Source of the DNA: Dehalococcoidia bacterium
Lineage (GTDB): Bacteria > Chloroflexota > Dehalococcoidia > GIF9 > AB-539-J10
Length of the DNA: 7,477 nt
NCBI GenBank assembly: GCA_030606765.1
Contig: JAUWFX010000093.1
Coordinates: 1-7,477, forward strand
Direction of reading: 5' to 3'
Part shown: in pieces, positions 1 through 5,747 of the stretch
Numbering within the stretch: the first letter of the stretch is position 1
Layout of the letters: each line of letters begins with the position of its first letter
Position numbers and translations under genes: made by a program
Notes under the pieces: model-generated
The model's database searches: none
Seen by the model: the letters and a program-made list of their open reading frames with translations, nothing else
Told to the model about the DNA's origin: nothing

Positions 1-314
1 CTATTAGCCGCCTAACATCCCTGGCTCTAAGGTCTGGAATAGATATAGATTCTATTGTAAAGCAACTACGCGGCATCAGGTGCCCTTCTATCGCTTGGGA
101 GCAAGGGCACGCTATTTTGTCCTGTGCCGATGCTATCGCTACCGTGCTTGAGAAATATATTAAAGAAAAGACGGCCACTAATCCAGATGCGCCTTCCCAA
201 AATCCTGAGATGGTTAAAAGTTGGGCTGGGCAATGCCCCGATTGTGGTGGTCCTTTGATTTACCAAGAAGGCTGCAACATTTGCCTCGCCTGTGGCTTTA
301 CCAAATGTGGATAG
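1..314 (+). CDS. nrdJ: Vitamin B12-dependent (class II) ribonucleotide reductase, C-terminal end (5' truncated by window)
   Basis: The frame is open from base 3 to the TAG at 312-314, giving 103 visible residues, so this is only the tail of a long protein that starts outside the window. The visible part reads like the C-terminal domain of class II ribonucleotide reductases. An 'LKGIRCP-like' segment (QLRGIRCPSIAWEQG) is followed by a TSCPD-type stretch (ILSCADAIATVLEKYI). The end is a Cys-rich ribbon with CPDC at 234-245 and CxxCxxC plus a last Cys at 273-308. In this family the terminal cysteines carry electrons from thioredoxin to the active site, which reduces ribonucleotides to deoxyribonucleotides using adenosylcobalamin and no oxygen. 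The TTG at 117 is an internal codon, not a start. The next gene lies 12 nt downstream in the same frame, so the two are probably co-transcribed. Confidence 0.88.
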   Translation, partial: ISRLTSLALRSGIDIDSIVKQLRGIRCPSIAWEQGHAILSCADAIATVLEKYIKEKTATNPDAPSQNPEMVKSWAGQCPDCGGPLIYQEGCNICLACGFTKCG

Positions 315-326
315 AGTACAAGAAAA

Positions 327-1772
327 ATGGGTAGAACGAGAGGTAGTTATTATTCAGCTCTCAAGCGGATAACTAAAGTTGCCAATTCGGCTCTTAGTTT
401 AAGGAGGATTTGCAATTCCGTAGCTAAAAGCACTGCCAAAGCAATGCAGGCAAATGGCTGCCGCATTTTATCCCTTAATTCCCAAAGGAAATATTTGATC
501 ACTGTAGGCGCGTATGGATTGAGCGACCTTTACCTGAAAAAAGGCCCTCTTGCCGCCCATAGAAGCCTTCCGGATATCCTTGAGGGTAAGGTGGTATTTA
601 TTGCCAATGCTGCTAAAGATGAGAGAGTCCAACATCCCCAAATAGCGCAAGCGCAAGGAATATCTTCCATACTTGGGGTTCCTATACTTGGGAAAGGAGA
701 AGCTATCGGGGAGATTCGAATTTATACTCGCGAGCCTCGCCAATTCTCCGAAGCTGATAAAAGCTTCCTCCTCAGTGTCGCTGATATGTGCGCCGTCATC
801 TTTGATAGAGCAGAGCTTCATCAATTGCTGGAGCAAGACTTTAAAGCAAGTGAGAGACGAAGGAAATCGTCTAAAGTATCTCCATTACCTACTACTACAC
901 TGAGGCCATCTAGTTTCGCTCATCCCAGCGAGGAGGATTTTGCCAAACTTCTAGATTTCTACTGTATTGAATGGCTTTATGAACCTCGTTCCTTTCCTCT
1001 TAGGTGGGAGGGCGACAAGATAGCAGAGATGTTCACTCCCGATTTCTATTTACCCGAGCTAGACCTTTATGTTGAACTCACTACATTAAAACAAAATCTG
1101 CTAACCGAGAAGAATCGCAAGCTGCGCCAGCTTAGAGAACTTTACCCTGAAGTCAATATCAGACTTCTGAACAAAAATGACTTTCTCAAGCTGTTAGCCA
1201 AATATGACTATGGTCCTCTAGGCGAAGCTAAAGTAGAGGGGATCGATCGAGTTTTGTACAGCCACGCCAAAATTCAACGAAGGATAAGTACCCTAGCCAG
1301 ACGCATTTCGCGCGATTATACTGGTCAGCGATTGGTGCTAATAGGCATCTTGAAGGGCGTTGTTTGCTTTATGGCTGACCTGATGCAGCACCTTTCCCTT
1401 CCGGTTACCTTGGACTTTATGGCTATCTCATACTATGGTGATGATGGTCAGGTAGTCAAGATAACCAGAGACCTCGATAGCAGCATAACAGGTCAGCATG
1501 TACTGATGGTTGAAGACATTGTAGATACTGGCATGACACTGAATTACATTCTCAGCCATCTCTCTGCTCACAATCCTGCTAGTCTTCGCGTTTGCACCTT
1601 GCTTGATAAGAGAGCACGTCGATTGATAAATGTGCCTCTTGATTACGTGGGCTTTGAAGTTCCCGATGAGTTCGTAGTGGGTTATGGATTAGATTACAAG
1701 GGAGAATACCGTAATTTGCCCTTTATTGGCATCCTCCACCCCGAGCTAATCAAAGGCGAGAAGATGCAATAA
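327..1772 (+). CDS. Three-domain protein: GAF sensor + PD-(D/E)XK nuclease-like domain + hypoxanthine phosphoribosyltransferase
   Basis: The protein has 481 residues in three parts. Residues about 10-165 look like a GAF domain (GAYGLSDLYL, SSILGVPILGKGEAIGEIRI, QFSEADKSFLLSVADMCAVI). Residues about 196-292 resemble a restriction-endonuclease-like fold: E202/E203 in a first helix, TPDF at 237-240, and VELT at 249-252 where ExK would be expected. Here Thr replaces the Lys, with K255 close by. Residues about 303-475 are a full HPRT: LKG at 342-344, the PRPP loop LMVEDIVDTGMTL at 393-405, LDK at 426-428 and FVVGYGLDY at 449-457. HPRT makes IMP or GMP from hypoxanthine or guanine and PRPP, and its active-site residues appear present. 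A normal HPRT has about 180 residues, so some 300 are extra. The ATG at 327 lacks a clear Shine-Dalgarno sequence, but it is kept because the GAF domain starts near residue 12. Translation may be coupled to nrdJ. The nuclease assignment is inference from motif spacing. Confidence 0.88.
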   Translation: MGRTRGSYYSALKRITKVANSALSLRRICNSVAKSTAKAMQANGCRILSLNSQRKYLITVGAYGLSDLYLKKGPLAAHRSLPDILEGKVVFIANAAKDERVQHPQIAQAQGISSILGVPILGKGEAIGEIRIYTREPRQFSEADKSFLLSVADMCAVIFDRAELHQLLEQDFKASERRRKSSKVSPLPTTTLRPSSFAHPSEEDFAKLLDFYCIEWLYEPRSFPLRWEGDKIAEMFTPDFYLPELDLYVELTTLKQNLLTEKNRKLRQLRELYPEVNIRLLNKNDFLKLLAKYDYGPLGEAKVEGIDRVLYSHAKIQRRISTLARRISRDYTGQRLVLIGILKGVVCFMADLMQHLSLPVTLDFMAISYYGDDGQVVKITRDLDSSITGQHVLMVEDIVDTGMTLNYILSHLSAHNPASLRVCTLLDKRARRLINVPLDYVGFEVPDEFVVGYGLDYKGEYRNLPFIGILHPELIKGEKMQ

Positions 1773-1830
1773 CCAACCCTAACCTATCTCTCTTTTTCTG
1801 TGGCAATACTTATAGCTCTTATAACACAAT

Positions 1831-1861
1831 AAAAACAAAAACTGGGGGTAAAAACGCCCCA
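1831..1861 (-). terminator. Rho-independent terminator, - strand
   Basis: Read on the - strand, a TGGGG/CCCCA stem (1857-1861 with 1843-1847, loop of 9 nt) is followed at once by a T-rich tail, GTTTTTGTTTTT (1842-1831). On the + strand the same hairpin has no T tract, so it mainly serves leftward transcription. It lies about 300 nt past the dehydrogenase gene and exactly at the 3' end of the predicted RNA gene, which it probably terminates. Confidence 0.6.
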
Positions 1862-2010
1862 AGTAATCTCCCTTTCCTTGGCTCTCCACCCACCCTCCTT
1901 TCTGCTTCCACCTACCTTGCGCTGGACATTTTACCTCCCAACACCTTTCAGCTTCCACTTACTCGGCGGTCGGTTCCACCTCGCCAAGTTCTTGTTCAAT
2001 TACTTGGGGC
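1831..2010 (-). ncRNA. Candidate structured non-coding RNA, about 155-180 nt, no family recognised
   Basis: No convincing protein is seen here. On the - strand a good promoter (2017-2045) points to a transcription start near 2010 and an intrinsic terminator ends at about 1831. The first 12 nt of the predicted transcript, GCCCCAAGUAAU (2010-1999), pair perfectly with AUUACUUGGGGC (1867-1856), so the ends would close into a terminal helix as in 6S or SRP-type RNAs. A second hairpin sits near the 5' end: ACUUGGC (1989-1983) with GCCGAGU (1967-1961), continued by GGU/ACC around a 2-nt bulge, with a 7-nt loop. The rest is strongly purine-rich, with about eight GGA triplets and a repeated GUGGAAGC-GAAAGG motif. 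I do not see the conserved SRP tetraloop region or a known riboswitch core. 6S-like RNA or a protein-binding sponge are possible, but both are unproven. Confidence 0.45.
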
Positions 2011-2016
2011 ACTATC

Positions 2017-2045
2017 ATATTAACACACCTCTAAAACTTTGTCAA
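2017..2045 (-). promoter_or_regulatory. Sigma70-type promoter for the candidate RNA
   Basis: On the - strand a perfect -35 TTGACA (2045-2040) is followed by a 17-nt spacer and TAATAT (2022-2017) as the -10 box, 4 of 6 matches. The expected start is at about 2010, which coincides with the first base of the 12-nt pairing arm. The -35 box lies in the arm of a palindrome (2038-2059), so a repressor or activator could act there. Confidence 0.5.
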
Positions 2046-2059
2046 GGGGGTGTGACAAA
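2038..2059. promoter_or_regulatory. Palindrome TTTGTCA-N8-TGACAAA, operator-like or terminator hairpin
   Basis: Two perfect 7-bp arms (2038-2044 and 2053-2059) surround an 8-nt G-rich spacer. On the + strand TTTTT follows at 2060-2064, so it could act as a weak terminator facing the dehydrogenase gene. On the - strand it overlaps the -35 box of the predicted RNA promoter and is followed by GTTTT. The stem has few GC pairs, so a protein-binding site is at least as likely as a terminator. Confidence 0.4.
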
Positions 2060-2163
2060 TTTTTCAAAGACTATCTCTCCTAAGAAATATTTGTAGCATG
2101 AAGTCGCTACGAGCTCTCGCCTTACCACCTTGCCAAAGCCATCTCAGCCATAATGAACTCTGC

Positions 2164-3198
2164 TTACTTGAGATTAGCGCCCCACTTAACCCTAAATCTC
2201 TCCTTGACCTGTGGATTAACCAAGCCGTGAGGCCATTCCCCTTGCAATACTCTGGCTACCTCTTCTCAGGGCCACATAAATAACTCTTCACGGGACTCCT
2301 CGGAATAGTAAGCAAAATGACCGGTAATGAGAATATTATTAAGCTTGAGTAAGGGATTATCGGAGCCAGGAGGCTCTGTATCTAATACGTCTAACCCAGC
2401 ACCGGCAATGAGTCCCTCTGAAAGGGCAGTACAAAGAGCTCTTTCATCCACGAGTTCTCCCCGGGCGGTGTTAATGAAATAAGCGGTAGGCTTCATCTTC
2501 TTAAATTGCTGAAGCCCCATCATGTGCTTGGTTTCTGGAGTAAGAGCGGTATGCATGGAAACAAAATCCGACTCTTTAAGCAATTGGTCGAGCTCTACTG
2601 ATTCCACTTTAAATGTCTTAAACAGGATGTCAGGCACATGGGGGGAGTAGGCAATGATTCTGAAGCCAAAAGCTTTGGCTTTTGAGACAAGGGTACGAGA
2701 GATATTGCCAAAGCCAATAAGCCCTAAGGTTTGCCCAGATAGCCGATGTAATGGCTTCAAGGCGTTCAAGTACTCTACCTGGGTACTCCATTTCCCACTC
2801 TTAATGTCAGGAAGTAGCTGATAAAACTTTCTGGCGCAGGCGAGAATAAGTGCCATAGTGTGGTCTGAGACCTCCTCCAAGCAATAATAGGGGACATTGG
2901 CAACACAAACACCTTTTTCTGTAGCTGTGGCTATGTCCACATTGCCATAACCTATACTCGTAAGGGCAATCAGTCGGCATTTGTTCAGATTCTCGATTAC
3001 TTTGGGACTAAAGACATAGCTGGGCGTTATCCTTATTCCCACTGCTATGACAGCGTCAGCTTCAGAACAGGCGGTGATAAGTTCCTCCTCAGTAGTACAG
3101 AAAGTCTTTTCCACTTCTGCCCCTAACTTGGTCAAGAGCTCATCGTAGGTGGGAATTGCTTTGGGCACATAAAAGGTAACAACTACTTTGAAGCTCAA
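2164..3198 (-). pseudogene. D-2-hydroxyacid dehydrogenase (NAD-dependent) interrupted by an in-frame TGA
   Basis: The open part has 310 residues and ends at TGA (2266-2268). The same frame continues behind the stop for 33 codons to TAA at 2164-2166, with EEVARVLQGEWPHGLVNPQV, the expected C-terminal helix and tail of the 2-hydroxyacid dehydrogenase family. The whole reading is about 343 residues, a normal family length. It has an NAD-binding fold with GFGNIS at 162-167 (third Gly of GxGxxG is Ser) and the catalytic triad R246 (TARGE), E275 (DTEPP) and H294 (TGHFA). The start is TTG at 3196-3198, chosen for the GGGAGG Shine-Dalgarno 7 nt upstream and the lack of a nearby ATG. The family reduces 2-keto acids to D-2-hydroxy acids, but the substrate cannot be told. 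The product may be a slightly shortened active enzyme, a read-through product or non-functional, and a sequencing error is possible. Confidence 0.8.
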
Positions 3199-3224
3199 AT
3201 CCCTGCCTCCCTTCTTATTTTTGC

Positions 3225-3246
3225 TAGAGCAATCTCCATCGCTCTA
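3225..3246 (-). other. Hairpin at the 5' end of the dehydrogenase mRNA
   Basis: TAGAGCGAT and ATTGCTCTA on the - strand form a 9-bp stem with one G-U pair and a GGAG loop. It lies just downstream of the predicted transcription start and about 15 nt above the Shine-Dalgarno sequence. It may stabilise the message or be a protein or RNA binding site. Confidence 0.4.
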
Positions 3247-3255
3247 TACTTTATG

Positions 3256-3264
3256 ATTATAGCA
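3256..3264 (-). promoter_or_regulatory. Extended -10 promoter of the dehydrogenase gene
   Basis: On the - strand TGCTATAAT is a perfect TATAAT box with the TGn extension that can replace a -35 element. The best -35 candidate (TGAAGA, 3284-3279) is poor. The start would be near 3249, leaving an untranslated leader of about 50 nt. The box lies inside the last codons of the transposase fragment. Confidence 0.5.
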
Positions 3265-3400
3265 TTGTCACATGGGCATCTTCAGTGTGAGTCCTCCGGG
3301 CTCTTTCCACATGTCCATTAAGCTTGGGTGAGCACGGCGGTAAAACAAAGAGAATTGGTGTGAACGATTGAAATTACACTCAATAAGGCCGTTGTCTCTT
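3257..3400 (-). pseudogene. IS481-like transposase (DDE integrase core) fragment, decayed
   Basis: The - strand frame from 3373 to the TAA at 3257 reads FVLPPCSPKLNGHVERARRT followed by HTED. This closely resembles the segment around the catalytic Glu of IS481-type and related rve integrase-core transposases (LFVLPPrSPKLNGhVER). The E of NGHVE would be the last residue of the DDE triad. In another frame upstream (about 3396) RDNGLIE resembles the second Asp region. A frameshift and a deletion therefore separate the two pieces. No start, no N-terminal domain and no clear IS ends are visible, so this is a dead remnant. It is a sign of past insertion between the dehydrogenase and the small gene to the right. 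Confidence 0.65.
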
Positions 3401-3444
3401 TAGACCAACCTGTGTTCGAGATAAATGACTATGTAGTCAGTCCA

Positions 3445-3506
3445 ATACTGGCTGAAAAGGCGATTTTGTATTTGTCTTCAACGCTTTTCATCGATACTGG
3501 CTGAAA
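3445..3506. repeat. 13-bp direct repeat ATACTGGCTGAAA, two copies
   Basis: The exact copies lie at 3445-3457 and 3494-3506, 49 nt apart, in the gene-free stretch 3401-3673. They may be traces of the mobile element whose transposase fragment lies next to them. Apart from these copies and the promoter further on, I see only possible scraps of decayed coding sequence in this stretch. Confidence 0.5.
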
Positions 3507-3566
3507 CATAGGTTCTAGCTATATAATTTTCCCTGACGGCGCACATCCTGTACTTCAGTCACTCGT

Positions 3567-3595
3567 TTGTACTGAGCCATACCATAATGTATTAT
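3567..3595 (+). promoter_or_regulatory. Possible promoter of the TIGR04076-like gene
   Basis: TTGTAC (3567-3572), a 17-nt spacer and TATTAT (3590-3595, 5 of 6 matches) are correctly spaced and face the small gene that starts at 3674. The -35 match is only 3 of 6. The leader would be about 70 nt. Confidence 0.35.
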
Positions 3596-3673
3596 ATAGA
3601 CAACCCAGATCGACCTAACCAGAAATGGAGGTAACAGATATTAATCCAATCAATAGTGAACTAGGAGGTTGAG

Positions 3674-3931
3674 ATGTCTGATGTGATAGCTAAGGTAATA
3701 TCACAGAAGGGGACTTGCGCAGCTCAACACAAGGCTGGTGATGAGTTTATCATAGGACAACAGACTCCGCCTAACCTTTGCTCATGGGCTTTTTACTCCC
3801 TTTTTCCTTTTGCTCAGGTCCTGCAATTCGGCGGTTCGTTCCCCTGGGAACAAGACCGAAACAAGACTACGGTTGCCTGTCCTGACCCAGCAAACCCGGT
3901 TGTGTTTGAACTAAGGCGCACTTTGCCTTAA
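3674..3931 (+). CDS. TIGR04076 family small protein
   Basis: The protein has 85 residues, a full length for this family of small uncharacterised proteins. It shows their pattern: a KVISQKGTC start region, HKAGDEF at 19-25, a middle Cys (C36), GGSFPWE at 53-59 and ACPDPANPVVFELRR at 68-82. C15, H19, C36 and C69 could bind a metal or a cofactor, which is inference. No signal peptide or membrane segment is present, so it is likely cytoplasmic. The ATG is supported by a perfect AGGAGG 5 nt upstream (3663-3668). It stands alone: the dehydrogenase is divergent to the left and a convergent zinc-ribbon gene lies to the right. The family is typical of anaerobes and its function is unknown to me. Confidence 0.85.
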   Translation: MSDVIAKVISQKGTCAAQHKAGDEFIIGQQTPPNLCSWAFYSLFPFAQVLQFGGSFPWEQDRNKTTVACPDPANPVVFELRRTLP

Positions 3932-3939
3932 TGAACTAA

Positions 3940-4201
3940 TCGCGAGACCAGGGGGCGCAAAATGAATGGACCCCAGCTGACCTTATAGCTGAACTGAAAG
4001 AGAAGGTTTTATTTTTAGGGCCCCAGCAATACTATCCCAATTACCCCCACCACAGGCCAGCTTTTTTAAATCTAAGACTAAACCAAGGTCACCCGACTCA
4101 ATAAAACGTAATTCAAGGAAACTTGTGCAAGGAATACTCTGCGAGGACTAACTAGAAGATATTGTAAATTCAGGTGCCAGTATTATTAATGTAGCCTCAG
4201 A
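3940..4201 (+). other. Gene-free stretch with possible decayed coding sequence
   Basis: No intact gene is visible. Two frames hold protein-like pieces: EWTPADLIAELKEKVLFLG from 3964, open from 3940 to a stop near 4100, and EDIVNSGASIINVASD in another frame, ending at 4203-4205. Neither has a start with a ribosome binding site and I recognise no family. They could be remnants of one gene broken by frameshifts, or chance. Confidence 0.25.
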
Positions 4202-4540
4202 TTAATTGCACCGACTGAGCTGTTTCTTCAAATTCCTGGCTTTGCGTTCATATCGATCAGCCGCCGCAGTACATCCAATGCCCAAGCAAACGAACATAAT
4301 TCCAAAAAGCCCAACCAGATTCGGTGAGATAAAAAGGATACTACCGCCCACCATTCCCACCGTTACCAGAACTATTGCCAAAATAATATACATATTTGCC
4401 CTATCCTTCGCCTCATCAACTTCCTCCTGAAGCTGAAACTCTTGCCATTCTGTATCTTCCCCAACTAAAACCTCCCCACATACAGGGCAAAACACCAAAT
4501 CTTCATCTATTTTCTTCTTGCAGTATTGACAATATAGCAT
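4202..4540 (-). CDS. Zinc-ribbon membrane protein, two predicted transmembrane helices
   Basis: The protein has 112 residues from the ATG at 4538-4540. An in-frame GTG two codons earlier is less likely, because GGGAGG sits 7 nt from the ATG but only 1 nt from the GTG. The N-terminus is a zinc ribbon, C4-x2-C7 and C18-x2-C21 (YCQYCKK and FCPVCGE). An acidic, probably helical segment (about 28-48) follows, then two hydrophobic helices at about 50-72 and 75-95 and a basic tail (RYERKARNLKKQLSR). The ribbon and the basic tail would lie on the same side, probably the cytoplasm. Such proteins are common and mostly uncharacterised, so no specific role can be given. It has its own TATAAT box and lies on the same strand as, but downstream of, the ilv genes. 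Confidence 0.75.
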   Translation of the reverse strand: MLYCQYCKKKIDEDLVFCPVCGEVLVGEDTEWQEFQLQEEVDEAKDRANMYIILAIVLVTVGMVGGSILFISPNLVGLFGIMFVCLGIGCTAAADRYERKARNLKKQLSRCN

Positions 4541-4567
4541 CGCCACACCTCCCAGTCTCTTTTACAT

Positions 4568-4573
4568 ATTATA
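4568..4573 (-). promoter_or_regulatory. -10 box of the zinc-ribbon gene
   Basis: A perfect TATAAT on the - strand lies 28 nt above the ATG, so transcription would start about 20 nt before the start codon. No good -35 hexamer is seen at 16-18 nt (the best is GTGCAT). Confidence 0.4.
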
Positions 4574-4641
4574 AGATAACGCTGACCAAAATGCACTATC
4601 CTGTGCTAGCGTGTGCGCAGGCAGTAACTACCAGGTTTTAC

Positions 4642-4680
4642 AAAAATTTTTTAAAGCTTGCAGTAGTGTGTCGTAGCAAG
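4642..4680 (-). terminator. Weak terminator candidate after ilvC
   Basis: On the - strand CTTGC (4680-4676) pairs with GCAAG (4661-4657) around a 14-nt loop. An A/T run with TTTTT (4646-4642) follows. The stem is short, so this is only a weak candidate, but its place 16 nt after the ilvC stop is right. Confidence 0.3.
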
Positions 4681-4695
4681 TTTTTCTAATAATAG

Positions 4696-5688
4696 CTAGC
4701 CCTTCAGCCAGGGCATCATACTCCTGAGCTTTTTGCCCACAATTTCGATGGGATGCTCTGCTTCCATACGCTTCATAGCATTAAAGCTGGGCCGGCCGGC
4801 TTGGTTTTCCGAAATCCACTCCGTGGCAAAGCTGCCATCCTGAATCTCTGCCAGGATTTGCTCCATTTCTTCCCTGACCAAATCATCAATGACCCGTGGG
4901 CCTCGCGTATAATCTCCGTACTCTGCTGTATCACTTACCGAATAGCGCATATAACTCAAACCACCTTGATAAATCAGGTCAACAATGAGCTTTAACTCGT
5001 GACAAACCTCGAAATAGGCGATCTCAGGTTGATAGCCAGCCTCTATCAATGTTTCAAAGCCAGCCTTTATCAGAGAAGAGACTCCCCCACAAAGCACCGT
5101 TTGCTCGCCAAATAGGTCGGTCTCGGTCTCTTCAGCAAAAGTCGTTTCCAAAACTCCGGCTCTAGCGCAACCAATCCCCTTGGCATAGGCCAGAGCTGTA
5201 TCTTTTGCTTTCCCCGAGGCATCCTGGTGGATAGCCACCAAGGCCGGAGGTCCTGAACCTTCAGTATAAAGCCTTCTGAGCATATGTCCCGGACATTTAG
5301 GCGCTATCATGCTAACATCGACCTCAGCTGGAGGCACGATTTGGGAAAAGTGGATACTAAAACCATGAGCAAATATAAGTGTCTTGCCCCGGGCCATCTC
5401 CTTCTCAATTGACTCCCGATAGATCCTGGGCTGCACAGTATCCGGAGCTAGCATAATAATTATATTTGCCTTTTTGGCTACTTCAGCGGCGGTGGCCACT
5501 TCAAAACCAGCTTTCTTTGCTGCCTCCCAGACTTCAGTGCCTGGTAACTCGGCAACAATGACCTGGCAGCCGTTGTCCCTCAGGTTCTGGGCATGAGCAT
5601 GTCCCTGACTCCCAAAGCCAATAATGCCAATTGTCTTTCCTTTGAGCAAATCCAGGTTAGCATCCTTGTCATAATAAATTTTAGCCAT
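4696..5688 (-). CDS. ilvC: Ketol-acid reductoisomerase, class I
   Basis: The protein has 330 residues, the normal class I length. It converts acetolactate (or acetohydroxybutyrate) to the dihydroxy acid by Mg-dependent methyl shift and reduction, the second step of valine and isoleucine synthesis. The Rossmann motif [13 protein letters not shown] is at 24-36. Catalytic and metal residues are present: H108, K131 (APKCPGH), D191 and E195 (TDLFGEQ), E227, E231 and S252 (SDTAEYGDY). The cofactor loop after strand 2 reads [10 protein letters not shown] (45-54). NADPH enzymes usually have an Arg and a Ser before the Trp here, whereas this one has E47 and V53, which suggests NADH preference. The ATG at 5686-5688 has GAGGAGGG a few nt upstream. 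It is the last gene of the ilvB-ilvN-ilvC cluster, 59 nt after ilvN. Confidence 0.97.
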   Translation of the reverse strand: MAKIYYDKDANLDLLKGKTIGIIGFGSQGHAHAQNLRDNGCQVIVAELPGTEVWEAAKKAGFEVATAAEVAKKANIIIMLAPDTVQPRIYRESIEKEMARGKTLIFAHGFSIHFSQIVPPAEVDVSMIAPKCPGHMLRRLYTEGSGPPALVAIHQDASGKAKDTALAYAKGIGCARAGVLETTFAEETETDLFGEQTVLCGGVSSLIKAGFETLIEAGYQPEIAYFEVCHELKLIVDLIYQGGLSYMRYSVSDTAEYGDYTRGPRVIDDLVREEMEQILAEIQDGSFATEWISENQAGRPSFNAMKRMEAEHPIEIVGKKLRSMMPWLKG

Positions 5689-5708
5689 AATCCCTCCTCT
5701 ATTAACCT

Positions 5709-5743
5709 TCAGTTGTCAGTTGTCAGCTATCAACCATCGACAG
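5709..5743. repeat. Degenerate heptamer tandem array between ilvN and ilvC
   Basis: Five successive 7-mers are seen: TCAGTTG, TCAGTTG, TCAGCTA, TCAACCA and TCGACAG. The first two are identical and the rest drift, so the period is exactly 7. The array fills most of the 59-nt gap and leaves the ilvC ribosome binding site free. Confidence 0.6.
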
Positions 5744-5747
5744 TTAT

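Noticed and set aside
400..410. AAGGAGGA as a ribosome binding site for a shorter HPRT fusion start
   Set aside because: No start codon lies at a proper distance in frame, and the site is inside the GAF domain.
1878..2096. Open frame of 72 codons on the + strand
   Set aside because: Low-complexity Pro/Leu/Phe composition, no ribosome binding site, no family. It is the complement of the purine-rich candidate RNA.
2093..2110. GTAGC/GCTAC hairpin as terminator of the dehydrogenase gene
   Set aside because: The stem is only 5 bp and no T tract follows on the - strand.
2098..2283. Open frame of 61 codons on the + strand
   Set aside because: It is antisense to the conserved C-terminal tail of the dehydrogenase, which explains the sequence better.
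3625..3672. 15-codon upstream frame (MEVTDINPINSELGG) ending just before the TIGR04076 start
   Set aside because: No ribosome binding site in front of it and no run of regulatory codons, so a leader peptide cannot be supported.
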